Assembly: GCA_009911185.1 (NCBI GenBank)
Contig: QXWW01000012.1
Location: forward strand, 1 to 64,000
DNA: 64,000 bases
Direction: 5' to 3'
From: Lachnospiraceae bacterium
GTDB lineage: Bacteria; Bacillota; Clostridia; Lachnospirales; Lachnospiraceae
The first letter of the stretch is position 1, and the number at the start of each line of letters is the position of its first letter. Below the pieces are notes generated by a model. The model had not been told where the DNA came from. It did no database searches and was given only the letters and a program-made list of their open reading frames with translations. This document shows positions 9,124-18,163 of this stretch, piece by piece. Made by a program: the position numbers and the translations under genes.

Positions 9124-10443
9124 ATGAGTAAAAAACCATATGCAGATAGAAATTTAAAATTTGAAACCCTGCAGCTGCATGCCGGACAGGAGACCCCGGA
9201 CCCGGTCACAGATGCAAGAGCAGTGCCGATCTATGCCACATCCTCTTATGTGTTCCATGATTGCGATCATGCGGCCGCAAGATTTGGGCTGCAGGATGCA
9301 GGAAATATTTATGGCAGGCTTACAAATCCTACGCAGGATGTTTTTGAGCAGAGAATTGCTGCTTTGGAAGGAGGCGCTGCGGCGCTTGCAGTCGCTTCCG
9401 GGGCTGCAGCAGTTACTTATACGATTCAGAATCTTGCCCAAAATGGAGACCATATTGTGGCGGCCAATAATATTTATGGCGGCAGCTATAACCTGTTGCA
9501 GCATACGCTTCCCGCGTATGGAATTACCACGACTTTTGTGGACCCTTCGGATTCGGATAATTTTGCAAAAGCGATGAAGGAAAATACCAAAGCTCTTTAT
9601 ATTGAAACCCTGGGGAATCCTAATTCTGAGGTGACAGACATAGAGGCGGCGGCCAGAATTGCTCATGCGCATAAGATTCCTCTGGTGGTGGACAGTACAT
9701 TTGCCACTCCGTTTTTGTTAAAGCCAATGGAATATGGAGCCGATATTGTGGTGCATTCTGCGACCAAATTTATCGGAGGCCATGGGACAGTCCTTGGGGG
9801 TGTGATTGTAGACAGCGGAAAATTTGACTGGGAGGAATCCGGAAAATTTCCGGCAATGACAGAACCGAACCCGAGTTATCATGGGGTAAGCTTCACCGAA
9901 GCGGCGGGAGCGGCTGCCTTTGTCACAAAAATCCGCGCAATTCTTCTCAGGGATATGGGGGCGACGGTTTCTCCGTTCCATGCGTTTCTTTTTCTGCAGG
10001 GATTGGAAACCCTGTCTCTGAGGGTGGAACGTCATGTGGAAAATGCGCTGAAAGTAGTGGAATATCTGAACAGCCATCCGCAGGTAGAAAAAGTACATCA
10101 TCCGTCTGTCAGTACCGACCCGCTGCAGCAGAACTTGTATCGCAAATATTTTCCCAGAGGCGGGGGATCTATTTTTACTTTTGAGATTAAAGGGGATGAA
10201 CGCACGGCCAAAGATTTTATTGATAACCTGGAGGTATTTTCCTTACTGGCAAACGTGGCGGATGTAAAATCACTTGCAATCCATCCGGCTTCTACGACTC
10301 ATTCCCAGTTGAATGAGAAAGAACGGAAAGAACAGGGAATTGCTCCCAATACCATCCGCCTGTCGATTGGAACAGAGCATGTGGATGATATTATTGAGGA
10401 TTTAGAAGAGGCGTTTCAGGCAGTAAAAGCGCATACGCCGTAG
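9124..10443 (+). CDS. metY: O-acetylhomoserine aminocarboxypropyltransferase (MetY type)
   Basis: A 439-residue PLP enzyme of the Cys/Met metabolism family. It joins O-acetylhomoserine with sulfide, or with a protein-bound thiocarboxylate, to give homocysteine. N-terminal [11 protein letters not shown] and [13 protein letters not shown] are MetY-type. The PLP-binding lysine is K215 in [12 protein letters not shown], and DSTFATPF precedes it. The length matches MetY (about 420-440) rather than the shorter MetB/MetC. The AAGGAGG site sits 6 nt before ATG. The E1-like and JAMM genes directly upstream fit the thiocarboxylate-dependent methionine route described in Wolinella, but no carrier gene is present here. 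Confidence 0.93.
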   Translation: MSKKPYADRNLKFETLQLHAGQETPDPVTDARAVPIYATSSYVFHDCDHAAARFGLQDAGNIYGRLTNPTQDVFEQRIAALEGGAAALAVASGAAAVTYTIQNLAQNGDHIVAANNIYGGSYNLLQHTLPAYGITTTFVDPSDSDNFAKAMKENTKALYIETLGNPNSEVTDIEAAARIAHAHKIPLVVDSTFATPFLLKPMEYGADIVVHSATKFIGGHGTVLGGVIVDSGKFDWEESGKFPAMTEPNPSYHGVSFTEAAGAAAFVTKIRAILLRDMGATVSPFHAFLFLQGLETLSLRVERHVENALKVVEYLNSHPQVEKVHHPSVSTDPLQQNLYRKYFPRGGGSIFTFEIKGDERTAKDFIDNLEVFSLLANVADVKSLAIHPASTTHSQLNEKERKEQGIAPNTIRLSIGTEHVDDIIEDLEEAFQAVKAHTP

Positions 10444-10506
10444 CAGACATGTTATAGTTTTTTCAGATATTTTAGTATAGTTGTCATTCGCAGGAAACGA
10501 AAGAGG

Positions 10507-10546
10507 AAAGGAGGGCTTTATCAGCGCGATAAAGTAAAATATTATG
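10507..10546 (+). promoter_or_regulatory. Shine-Dalgarno, hairpin, AUG: folded spacer translation start
   Basis: AAAGGAGGG at 10507-10515 lies 28 nt before the only usable ATG (10544), too far for normal initiation. CTTTATC (10516-10522) pairs perfectly with GATAAAG (10528-10534) over a 5-nt loop. Folding it removes 19 nt and leaves about 9-10 nt between the site and ATG, the usual distance. A stop codon in frame lies just before the ATG, so no upstream start is available. Confidence 0.6.
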
Positions 10547-11287
10547 GCTGTACAGACAAAGGGAAAATGTAAGTATTGTGGGAAAGAATATACCAAAACG
10601 TATATGCTGAGGCATCTGTCAGCTTGCAAAGAGAAGAAAATTCCCGCGGCGGGCAGTAAAAAGTGCAACTATTTTGAACTGGCAATTTACGGGCGTTATG
10701 ACAAAACATACTGGCTGATTGTGGAAATTTGTGAGGACGCCTTATTGAAAGATTTAGATTCTTTCCTGCGTGCTATCTGGCTGGAATGCTGTGGGCATCT
10801 CAGTTCTTTTAACATTAACGGCGTCAGCTATGAGTCAGTGCCGGTGGAGGGGCTCTTTTGGGGAGAGCCTGCGGAAAATATGAATCATAAGCTTAAAACG
10901 TTGTTTACAAAAGGCATGAAAATGGATTATGTTTATGATTATGGTTCTTCTACAGATTTAATCATAGATGTTCATGACTACAGGGAGGGAGAAAGAAGAA
11001 AAGAAAAAGTGACAATTCTTTCCAGAAATATTCCGCCCAGGATCCTGTGTAGTGAGTGTCAGGAAAAAGAGGCGGTCATGATCTGCATGGAATGTTACTG
11101 GGAAAATAAAGGCTTCTTATGCAGGGATTGTCTGCAGACGCATGAATGTGAAGAAGGGATGCTGCTTGCCGTCTGCAATTCACCGAGAATGGGCGTCTGT
11201 GCCTATGAGGGAAGCGACTTTTACCCAGAGGAATTTGTGCCAGATACAAAAAATATAAAAAAAGTTCTTGCCAAATCAAAAAAATAG
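10544..11287 (+). CDS. zinc-finger protein with a pRiA4b ORF-3-like domain
   Basis: 247 residues. The N-terminus has a C2HC finger (C9, C12, H24, C28). The middle, from FELAIYGRYDKTYWL to VYDYGSSTDLIIDV, matches the pRiA4b ORF-3-like fold (…YWLxVEI…LHxL…FxYxYDFGDxW) found in plasmid, transposon and chromosomal proteins. The C-terminus has a cysteine cluster (CSEC, CMEC, CRDC, HEC, about residues 167-202) that would bind more zinc. Biochemical function is not known. The aspS promoter lies within its last codons. Start choice is discussed under the folded-spacer feature. Confidence 0.7.
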   Translation: MAVQTKGKCKYCGKEYTKTYMLRHLSACKEKKIPAAGSKKCNYFELAIYGRYDKTYWLIVEICEDALLKDLDSFLRAIWLECCGHLSSFNINGVSYESVPVEGLFWGEPAENMNHKLKTLFTKGMKMDYVYDYGSSTDLIIDVHDYREGERRKEKVTILSRNIPPRILCSECQEKEAVMICMECYWENKGFLCRDCLQTHECEEGMLLAVCNSPRMGVCAYEGSDFYPEEFVPDTKNIKKVLAKSKK

Positions 11288-11296
11288 TGCTATTAT
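11268..11296 (+). promoter_or_regulatory. promoter of the aspS-gatCAB operon
   Basis: TTGCCA at 11268-11273, a 17-nt spacer and TATTAT at 11291-11296. It overlaps the end of the preceding gene and lies just before the T-box leader. Confidence 0.7.
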
Positions 11297-11302
11297 TTAA
11301 CA

Positions 11303-11613
11303 ACAAAACATTAGCAAGGTAAAGCGTTGAAGGAGACTCTTGTTTTCAGAGACCGACAGGAATACGGCGTCACCGACTGAGAGCGCCGTTTGGAGGAGAA
11401 AATAAAGGGAACGCTCTGGAGCAGACTGGTTGAATCTCTGCCAATTGATCAGATGTGCAGAAGGTAGGTCAGTACGTTCATGCACGTTACGCATAAGAGT
11501 GGGGAAAGGATCGGCAGATATTTTTTGCCAGGCAATTCTTTCTCAAAACGGGTGGTACCGCGGATATCGTTTATTCGCCCCGGAATACAATGAACGTATT
11601 CCGGGGTTTTTTT
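11303..11613 (+). promoter_or_regulatory. T-box riboswitch controlling aspS-gatCAB
   Basis: The T-box signature GGGTGGTACCGCGG is at 11550-11563, followed by a Rho-independent terminator (11578-11613). Upstream is a stem I of about 130 nt: a possible base ATTAGCA (11310) with TGCCAAT (11439), TTGTTTT pairing with AAAATAA, and a distal CGGCG/CGCCG hairpin. The most plausible specifier is AAC at 11410-11412 (Asn), inside the bulge after that helix, but I could not fold it by computer. An Asn codon would fit, because GatCAB makes Asn-tRNA from Asp-tRNA. Uncharged tRNA bound here would allow read-through into aspS. Confidence 0.93.
11578..11613 (+). terminator. T-box-controlled terminator
   Basis: An 11-bp perfect stem, CCCCGGAATAC with GTATTCCGGGG, loop of 7 nt, followed by seven T. 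Confidence 0.93.
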
Positions 11614-11673
11614 GTTTCATCAGGAAAGATTTTGTACCTCCGGAATACCAGTTTAGGAAAAGGAGTGACCATT

Positions 11674-13416
11674 ATGAGCAGTATTTACAGAGACACCACA
11701 TTAGACAAGGTAAACGAGGCAGACATTGGCAGGACTATCCGTATTGCAGGATGGGTAGAAAACATCCGGGATCACGGCGGCGTGTCTTTTGTTGATTTGA
11801 GAGATATGTATGCTGTGATGCAGGTGGTAATCCGGGATGGAAGATTATTGAACGGAATCCGCAAAGAGCAGGCGTTGTCCATTCAGGGAATCATAGAAAA
11901 GAGAGACGAAGAGACCTACAATCCCAAAATCCCCACAGGCACCATAGAACTGGAAGCAAAGGAAATTGATATTTTAGGTGAGGTCTATACAACGCTTCCA
12001 TTTGAAGTGATGACGAGTAAAGAGGTTCGGGAAGACGTCCGTCTCAAATACCGCTATCTGGATCTCAGAAATCAGAAAGTAAAAGAGACGATTCTGTTCC
12101 GCGCCCAGGTGATTGCGTTTTTGAGGCAGAAAATGACAGGGATGGGATTTGTGGAAATCCAGACGCCGATACTGTGCGCTTCTTCTCCGGAGGGAGCCAG
12201 AGATTACATCGTTCCATCCAGAAAATATAAAGGCCAGTTTTACGCGCTGCCCCAGGCTCCCCAGCAATATAAGCAGCTTCTGATGGTGTCTGGCTTCGAC
12301 AAGTATTTTCAGATTGCACCCTGTTTCAGAGATGAGGACGCCAGAGCGGACCGCTCTCCAGGAGAATTTTACCAGCTTGATTTCGAGATGAGTTTCGCCA
12401 CGCAGGAGGATGTATTTCAGGTAGGCGAGGAGGTACTGGCAGAAGTATTTGAGAAATTTGCGCCGGAGGGAAGCAGTGTGATAAAAACTCCTTTCCCAAT
12501 TATCAGCTACCAGCAGGCGATGCTTAGATTTGGCACAGATAAACCCGATCTTAGAAATCCCTTACGTATTATCGATCTCACGGAATTTTTCCAGAAATGT
12601 ACCTTCCAGCCATTTCTTGGTAAGACGGTCCGGGCGATCCGGGTACATGCGGAAATGTCCAAAGGTTTTCATGAAAAATTATTGAAATTTGCCACAGATC
12701 TGGGCATGGGAGGGCTTGGATATCTGGAAGTGATGGAAGACGGCAGTTATAAAGGTCCGATAGATAAATTTATTCCCGCAGAATTAAAGGAAGAATTTCG
12801 TGCGCTTACGGAACTTAAGACAGGAGACACGATTTTCTTTATGGCCGATCAGGAGGCGAAGGCGTCCTATTATGCAGGCATGATCCGCACAGAATTGGGA
12901 GAAAAATTGGATCTGCTGGAAAAAAATGCCTACCGTTTCTGCTATATCAATGATTTTCCGATGTTTGAACGTGATCCACAGACAAAACAGGTAGGGTTTA
13001 CGCACAACCCCTTTTCCATGCCGCAGGGCGGGCTGGAAGCTCTTAATACGCAGGATCCCTTGGAAATTCTTGCTTATCAGTATGACATTGTGTGCAATGG
13101 CGTAGAATTATCCTCCGGCGCAGTGCGTAACCACGATATGCAGATTATGGAAAAATCATTTGAGATTGCAGGCTATGACAGAGAAGCGCTGAAACATAAA
13201 TTTGGCGCCTTGTACCAGGCGTTTCAGTTTGGCGCGCCGCCTCATGCGGGCATGGCGCCGGGCATAGACCGTATGATTATGCTGCTTCGGGGAGAAGAAA
13301 ATATCCGGGAAGTTATCGCGTTTCCGATGAACGGAAATGCACAGGATCTCATGTGCGGCGCACCCGGGCAAGTGACAGAGCAGCAGCTGCGGGAAGTGCA
13401 CATGAAGATAAGATAA
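11674..13416 (+). CDS. aspS: aspartyl-tRNA synthetase (bacterial type)
   Basis: A 580-residue class II synthetase charging tRNA-Asp, and probably also tRNA-Asn if non-discriminating. N-terminal OB fold (IRIAGWVENIRDHGGVSFVDLRD), motif 2 (FRDEDARADRSPGEFYQLDFEM), a GAD insertion (about residues 290-420), and motif 3 (GMAPGIDRMIMLL). ATG at 11674 follows AAAGGAG; a longer reading from 11590 would start inside the terminator and is wrong. Being first in an operon with gatCAB suggests it mischarges tRNA-Asn for GatCAB to amidate, but this is inference from context. Confidence 0.96.
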   Translation: MSSIYRDTTLDKVNEADIGRTIRIAGWVENIRDHGGVSFVDLRDMYAVMQVVIRDGRLLNGIRKEQALSIQGIIEKRDEETYNPKIPTGTIELEAKEIDILGEVYTTLPFEVMTSKEVREDVRLKYRYLDLRNQKVKETILFRAQVIAFLRQKMTGMGFVEIQTPILCASSPEGARDYIVPSRKYKGQFYALPQAPQQYKQLLMVSGFDKYFQIAPCFRDEDARADRSPGEFYQLDFEMSFATQEDVFQVGEEVLAEVFEKFAPEGSSVIKTPFPIISYQQAMLRFGTDKPDLRNPLRIIDLTEFFQKCTFQPFLGKTVRAIRVHAEMSKGFHEKLLKFATDLGMGGLGYLEVMEDGSYKGPIDKFIPAELKEEFRALTELKTGDTIFFMADQEAKASYYAGMIRTELGEKLDLLEKNAYRFCYINDFPMFERDPQTKQVGFTHNPFSMPQGGLEALNTQDPLEILAYQYDIVCNGVELSSGAVRNHDMQIMEKSFEIAGYDREALKHKFGALYQAFQFGAPPHAGMAPGIDRMIMLLRGEENIREVIAFPMNGNAQDLMCGAPGQVTEQQLREVHMKIR

Positions 13417-13471
13417 TTCTTTTGTCAGAGACAGGAAAGAATTGATTTTGCAAACGGAAGGAGGACTAAAT

Positions 13472-13807
13472 TTGAAACAGTCACAATCAAATCAGGCCGC
13501 AGAACAGGCGGGCAGACATGTCATTTCAGATGAGACCATGGAATATGTAGGGATTCTTGCCAAGCTGGAATTGTCTGGCCAAGAGAAGCAGGAAGCCAAA
13601 AAGGATATGGAACGTATGCTGGATTATATAGATAAATTAAACGAACTGGACACTTCAAAGGCAGAGCCAATGTCTCACGTGTTTTCCATAAACAATGTAT
13701 TTCGAGAAGATCTTGTGGAGGATGGGGACGGCGGGGAAGAAACCCTTGCCAATGCGCCGCAGAGGAGGGAACGCGCCTTTGTGGTGCCAAAGACCGTAGA
13801 CCAGTAA
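13472..13807 (+). CDS. gatC: Asp/Glu-tRNA amidotransferase subunit C
   Basis: 111 residues; the small GatC subunit that wraps around GatA and stabilises the amidotransferase. The core VGILAKLELSGQEKQ, DKLNELDTSKAEP and VFREDLVED matches the family, and RAFVVPKTVDQ is its typical end. I chose TTG at 13472, which has GGAAGGAGG 7 nt upstream. A TTG at 13442 lacks such a site. The N-terminus (QSQSNQAAEQAGRH) is about 15 residues longer than usual. Confidence 0.93.
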   Translation: MKQSQSNQAAEQAGRHVISDETMEYVGILAKLELSGQEKQEAKKDMERMLDYIDKLNELDTSKAEPMSHVFSINNVFREDLVEDGDGGEETLANAPQRRERAFVVPKTVDQ

Positions 13808-13818
13808 GGAGGGAAAAG

Positions 13819-15282
13819 ATGAAGCTATTATCGTTGACAGCCGTTGCGCTGGGGAAAAAGATCAGGGCAGGTGAAGTGACGGCACAAGAGGCAGTTCAGG
13901 CGTCCTTGGAAGCCATTCAGCAAAAAGAAGAACAGATTCACAGCTTTGTAACCATAGACCAGGAAGGGGCGCTCTCGCGCGCCAGAGAAGTCCAGAAGAA
14001 AATAGAAGCAGGAATGTTGACTGGTCCGCTCGCCGGAGTTCCGGTGGCGCTCAAGGATAATCTGTGTACGAAGGGGATGCTGACCACCTGCAGCTCGAAA
14101 ATGCTGAATAACTTTATTCCCACCTACACGGCAGAAGCTGTGCTGAATCTGGAGAAAGCAGGAGCTGTTATTATTGGAAAAACAAATATGGATGAATTTG
14201 CCATGGGGAGCACGACAGAGACGTCTGCCTTTGGAGCAACCAAAAATCCCTGGAATACAGATTATGTGCCGGGAGGGTCTTCCGGGGGAAGCTGTGCGGC
14301 GGTGGCTGCCGGGGAAGTGCCTTATGCGCTGGGTTCTGATACCGGCGGTTCGATCCGTCAGCCAAGTTCCTTTTGCGGGGTCACCGGCATTAAGCCCACG
14401 TACGGAACGGTTTCGCGTTTTGGACTGATTGCCTATGGTTCCTCTCTGGACCAGATTGGTCCTGTTGCCAAAGATGTGACTGACTGTGCGGCGATTCTGG
14501 AAGCAATTACTTCATATGACAAGAAAGATTCTACTTCCATTCAGCGAAAGGACGCCGATTTTACCTCTGCGCTGGTGGATGATGTGAAGGGGATGAAAAT
14601 CGGCATTCCCAGAGATTATCTGAAAGAAGGGCTGGACCCAGAGGTGAAAGAGGCAGTTCAGGCAGCCGCAAAAGTATTAGAAGAAAAGGGAGCGGTTGTA
14701 GAGGAGTTTGATTTAAGCCTGGTGGAATATGCCATCCCAGCTTACTATGTGATCGCCGCTGCAGAGGCAAGTTCTAATTTGGAGCGGTTTGACGGGGTAA
14801 AATATGGTTACCGTGCCAAAGACTATGAAGGGCTTCATGACATGTATAAAAAATCTCGTTCCCAAGGTTTCGGGGCCGAGGTGAAACGCCGGATTATGCT
14901 GGGTTCCTTCGTCTTAAGTTCCGGGTACTATGATGCCTATTATCTGAAAGCGCTGCGCACCAAGGCGCTGATCAAGCAGGCGTTTGACCGGGCGTTTGCA
15001 AAATATGATGTGATCCTGGGGCCGGCTGCGCCCACCACAGCGCCCAGGCTGGGAGAGTCTTTAAGTGATCCGCTGAAAATGTATCTGGGCGACGTCTATA
15101 CCGTTTCTGTGAATCTTGCCGGGCTTCCAGGCATCAGCCTCCCCTGCGGTCTGGATAAAAAGGGTCTTCCCATTGGCCTGCAGATGATCGGGGATTGTTT
15201 TCAGGAGAAGAAGGTGATCCGCGCGGCATATGCGTACGAGCAGACCAGGACTTATCAGCAGAGCCCCCTGGCAGAGCAGTAG
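13819..15282 (+). CDS. gatA: Asp/Glu-tRNA amidotransferase subunit A (amidase)
   Basis: 487 residues of the amidase-signature family; releases ammonia from glutamine (or asparagine) for GatB. The Ser-Ser-Lys triad is visible: Lys in VALKDNLCTKG, Ser in VPGGSSGGSCAAVAA and the second Ser in GSDTGGSIRQPSSFCG. Length is normal. It starts 11 nt after gatC with a GGAGGG site, and gatB follows after 15 nt. Confidence 0.97.
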   Translation: MKLLSLTAVALGKKIRAGEVTAQEAVQASLEAIQQKEEQIHSFVTIDQEGALSRAREVQKKIEAGMLTGPLAGVPVALKDNLCTKGMLTTCSSKMLNNFIPTYTAEAVLNLEKAGAVIIGKTNMDEFAMGSTTETSAFGATKNPWNTDYVPGGSSGGSCAAVAAGEVPYALGSDTGGSIRQPSSFCGVTGIKPTYGTVSRFGLIAYGSSLDQIGPVAKDVTDCAAILEAITSYDKKDSTSIQRKDADFTSALVDDVKGMKIGIPRDYLKEGLDPEVKEAVQAAAKVLEEKGAVVEEFDLSLVEYAIPAYYVIAAAEASSNLERFDGVKYGYRAKDYEGLHDMYKKSRSQGFGAEVKRRIMLGSFVLSSGYYDAYYLKALRTKALIKQAFDRAFAKYDVILGPAAPTTAPRLGESLSDPLKMYLGDVYTVSVNLAGLPGISLPCGLDKKGLPIGLQMIGDCFQEKKVIRAAYAYEQTRTYQQSPLAEQ

Positions 15283-15297
15283 AGAGGAGAGAAGATT

Positions 15298-16731
15298 ATG
15301 AGCAAAGAATATGAAACTGTCATTGGGCTGGAGGTCCATGTGGAGCTGGCAACGAAAACGAAAATCTTCTGTTCCTGTTCCACCGCGTTTGGAAGCGCGC
15401 CCAATACCCATACCTGTCCGGTTTGTACCGGAATGCCAGGTTCCCTTCCTGTGCTGAATAAAAAAGTGGTGGAATACGCCCTCGCCGTGGGACTTGCCAC
15501 AGGCTGCAAGATCAACCAGTACAGTAAATTTGACCGCAAAAATTACTTTTACCCGGATAATCCGCAAAATTATCAGATTTCCCAGCTTTACCTGCCCCTT
15601 TGTTACGACGGCGGCATTGAAATCGAGACAGAGTCCGGGAACAAAACCGTCGGCATCCACGAAATCCATATGGAAGAAGATGCCGGAAAACTGGTGCATG
15701 ACGACTGGGAAGAGGTATCTTTTGTGGATTACAACCGTTCCGGCGTGCCTCTGATTGAAATTGTTTCAGAACCAGATATGCGGTCAGCCGAAGAGGTCAT
15801 TGCCTATCTGGAGAAACTGCGCACGATCATTCAGTATCTGGGAGCTTCCGACTGCAAAATGCAGGAGGGTTCCATGCGTGCGGATGTAAATCTGTCTGTC
15901 AGGGAAAAAGGAGCCAAAGCCTTCGGCACAAGGACAGAGATGAAAAATATCGGTTCTTTTAAAGCGATTGCCAGAGCGATTGAAGCAGAGACGGCCCGGC
16001 AGATTGACCTGATAGAAGCCGGGCAGCCGGTGGTGCAGGAAACGAGAAGATGGAATGATGAACAGGGATATTCCTATGCCATGCGTTCTAAAGAAGACGC
16101 CCAGGATTACCGCTATTTTCCGGAACCGGATCTGGTTCCCCTTGTTATCAGCGACGCGTATCTGCAGCGGCTCAGAGACAGCCAGCCGGAGCTTCGTGAT
16201 GAGAAGCTTGCCCGCTATATATCAGAATTTGAATTGCCAGAATATGATGCGCAGATTCTTACCTCGGAGAAAAAGCTTGCAGATCTCTTTGAAGCTGCCA
16301 CAAAACTGTGCGGCAAGGCAAAAAAGGTTTCCAACTGGCTGATGGGAGAGACGATGCGTCTGATGAAAGAACGTGACATGGACCCGGAAGATCTGGCATT
16401 CTCTCCCGCAAATCTTGCCAAATTAATCGCCCTAACAGAAGCAGGAACGATTAATGGCACGGTGGCAAAGGAGGTTTTTGAACAAATCTTTGATAAAGAT
16501 CTCGACCCGGAACAGTATGTGGAAGCGCACGGCCTAAAAACGGTTGACGACGAAGACGCTCTTCGCAGCGCCATTGCTAAAGTTATACAGGATAATCCTA
16601 AGTCTGTGGAGGATTATCGAGGCGGGAAAGAGAAAGCCATAGGATTTCTGGTGGGGCAGACCATGAAAGCCATGAAGGGCAAGGCAAATCCAGGGCTGGT
16701 CAACCAGATATTGAAGGAAATGCTGTCATGA
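15298..16731 (+). CDS. gatB: Asp/Glu-tRNA amidotransferase subunit B
   Basis: 477 residues. The N-terminal domain (IGLEVHVELATKTKIFCSC, TCPVCTGMPGSLP) holds the Mg site and the kinase-like centre that phosphorylates Glu/Asp on tRNA and adds ammonia. Cys residues CSC and CPVC form the zinc knuckle present in zinc-type GatB. The C-terminal YqeY-like domain (KSVEDYRGGKEKAIGFLVGQ, KGKANPGLVNQILKE) binds the tRNA elbow. It is the last gene of the operon; no clear terminator follows before the convergent gene at 16772. Confidence 0.97.
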   Translation: MSKEYETVIGLEVHVELATKTKIFCSCSTAFGSAPNTHTCPVCTGMPGSLPVLNKKVVEYALAVGLATGCKINQYSKFDRKNYFYPDNPQNYQISQLYLPLCYDGGIEIETESGNKTVGIHEIHMEEDAGKLVHDDWEEVSFVDYNRSGVPLIEIVSEPDMRSAEEVIAYLEKLRTIIQYLGASDCKMQEGSMRADVNLSVREKGAKAFGTRTEMKNIGSFKAIARAIEAETARQIDLIEAGQPVVQETRRWNDEQGYSYAMRSKEDAQDYRYFPEPDLVPLVISDAYLQRLRDSQPELRDEKLARYISEFELPEYDAQILTSEKKLADLFEAATKLCGKAKKVSNWLMGETMRLMKERDMDPEDLAFSPANLAKLIALTEAGTINGTVAKEVFEQIFDKDLDPEQYVEAHGLKTVDDEDALRSAIAKVIQDNPKSVEDYRGGKEKAIGFLVGQTMKAMKGKANPGLVNQILKEMLS

Positions 16732-16771
16732 ACGAATCTGTGTTTGTAATTAAGTTCATGACATAGCTCCA

Positions 16772-17659
16772 TTAAAAAATAACAGGCATGCATCTTGCAA
16801 TCACCATGCCTCCTGCAAGGGAAACTGCGTTGGCGCAGAAGGTGTAAAGGATAATTTTCCATTGCGGGATATGCTTGTGGCTGATTTTAGGGAACAAAAC
16901 AAGGTACAGGGCAGATTCTATGATAAATACGAGGCATTCCAGCAGCAGATAACTTAAGATAAAAGACATACTGCCTCTGAAATGCAGTGTAAAATTCAGC
17001 GTCAAATTCAAAAGGACCTGGGTGATGATATTGATGATGCCAATCCATATAAGAAAATTCTTTTTTCCCAAACCAAACAGAAATGCAATGCCTAATTCAA
17101 GAAGAATTGTGATGACGATACGGCAGAAAAGAGAAATCAGCTCCCAGGTAGGATTATAATTTTTTTCGGCAGTGAGCAGGGGAATCGTTTTCTCAGAGGG
17201 ATCTGTATTAATACCTTCCATATTGACTTTATAATAACTGTCAAAGGCATAGCGTTCATAAATTCCGCTGACGGCGAAGGTATTTGATTCTGGATAGTAA
17301 AGGAGAATTTTAAAACGGCTGGGTGGATAGTAGGTCCATTCCAGCCGTTTATTTTCACTGCAAAGCCATCCCCGCTGCAGGAAAAAATAGCCGTCACTGT
17401 CCTGGTAATCTGCAAAGGCTCTCCAGATATTCAAATCCAGGTCATAATTTTCGATCAGGCGCTCTTCACCATTCCAGGCGGAGAATGGTCCTGTAGAATC
17501 TGTTTCTGACAGTAAAGTGCCATAGCATAATTCATCACCCATATTCTCAAAAGTTATAATTACAGAAGGTTTTGGTCCAGTGTCAGCAGAGGCAGTAAAG
17601 GGAAGCATGAAATATAATAGGATGCTGCAGAATAAAAGAGCAAAGGTTTTCTTTTTCAT
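16772..17659 (-). CDS. secreted/membrane protein of unknown function with four C-terminal helices
   Basis: 295 residues, start at 17659 chosen for AAAGGAG 8 nt upstream. A signal peptide (KKKTFALLFCSILLYFMLPF then ASA) leads into an extracellular domain rich in aromatic and acidic residues (about 25-160). About four membrane helices follow (ISLFCRIVITILLELGIAFLF onward), with an FLFGLGKKNFLIWIGIIN segment between helices. I recognise the general type from Clostridia but know no function. It is monocistronic and convergent with gatB. Confidence 0.7.
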   Translation of the reverse strand: MKKKTFALLFCSILLYFMLPFTASADTGPKPSVIITFENMGDELCYGTLLSETDSTGPFSAWNGEERLIENYDLDLNIWRAFADYQDSDGYFFLQRGWLCSENKRLEWTYYPPSRFKILLYYPESNTFAVSGIYERYAFDSYYKVNMEGINTDPSEKTIPLLTAEKNYNPTWELISLFCRIVITILLELGIAFLFGLGKKNFLIWIGIINIITQVLLNLTLNFTLHFRGSMSFILSYLLLECLVFIIESALYLVLFPKISHKHIPQWKIILYTFCANAVSLAGGMVIARCMPVIF

Positions 17660-17888
17660 AAGGGATACTCCTTTCTGTGAAAACATCTCGTTCATGGCCC
17701 ATGGCTTTTAGATGTTGTGATTTCGCGAGAAACATACCTTTAATATTATGATTTTATAGTATCATATATAAAGAGTCCTGACTATACGTTTTTGTTGTAT
17801 TTTTTACGATAGTAGGCTTAAGGTGTCAAAAGGTGTTCAAAAATGATGTTGGCAATTTGCACAAAATAGGTACGAAAAGTTGTGACTT

Positions 17889-18051
17889 GTCCTGACGGTT
17901 AGAATTTCTTAGTGTTCTATCTTAGAACCAGCAGTTTCCAAACAGGATGTTTGGAAAAGGCTTATCTGAGCCAGGGATGGCGAATATAAGCCGGCTGCGT
18001 AAAGTTTAAAAATTTTTTGCTGGAACACTTAGAAATTCTTCTGTTCAGGAC
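17889..18051 (+). ncRNA. candidate structured RNA or MITE with nested inverted repeats
   Basis: Outer arms pair: GTCCTGAC (17889) with TTCAGGAC (to 18051), and AGAATTTCTTAGTGTTC (17901-17917) with 18023-18039 with one mismatch. Inside, CCAGCA (17928) pairs with TGCTGG (18018), TTTCCAAACA/TGTTTGGAAA (17935-17957) forms a perfect 10-bp hairpin with a GGA loop, and GGCTTAT/ATAAGCC (17959-17992) a second. There is no coding frame. A branched fold of about 163 nt fits a non-coding RNA; the long terminal arms also fit a miniature transposable element. I do not recognise a known RNA family. Confidence 0.5.
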
Positions 18052-18163
18052 AGTTTGGAACAACGTTTGTATTTATTTGTGCAGATTGGCAATAAGCATT
18101 TGTAAAACTATCTTTTGACATCTTAATCATAGTAAGAAAGAATATGCAAACTTGCCCACTTTG

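Noticed and set aside
11590-11673. N-terminal extension of AspRS from an upstream ATG
   Set aside because: It would start within the T-box terminator; the ATG at 11674 has a good ribosome site and the normal N-terminus.
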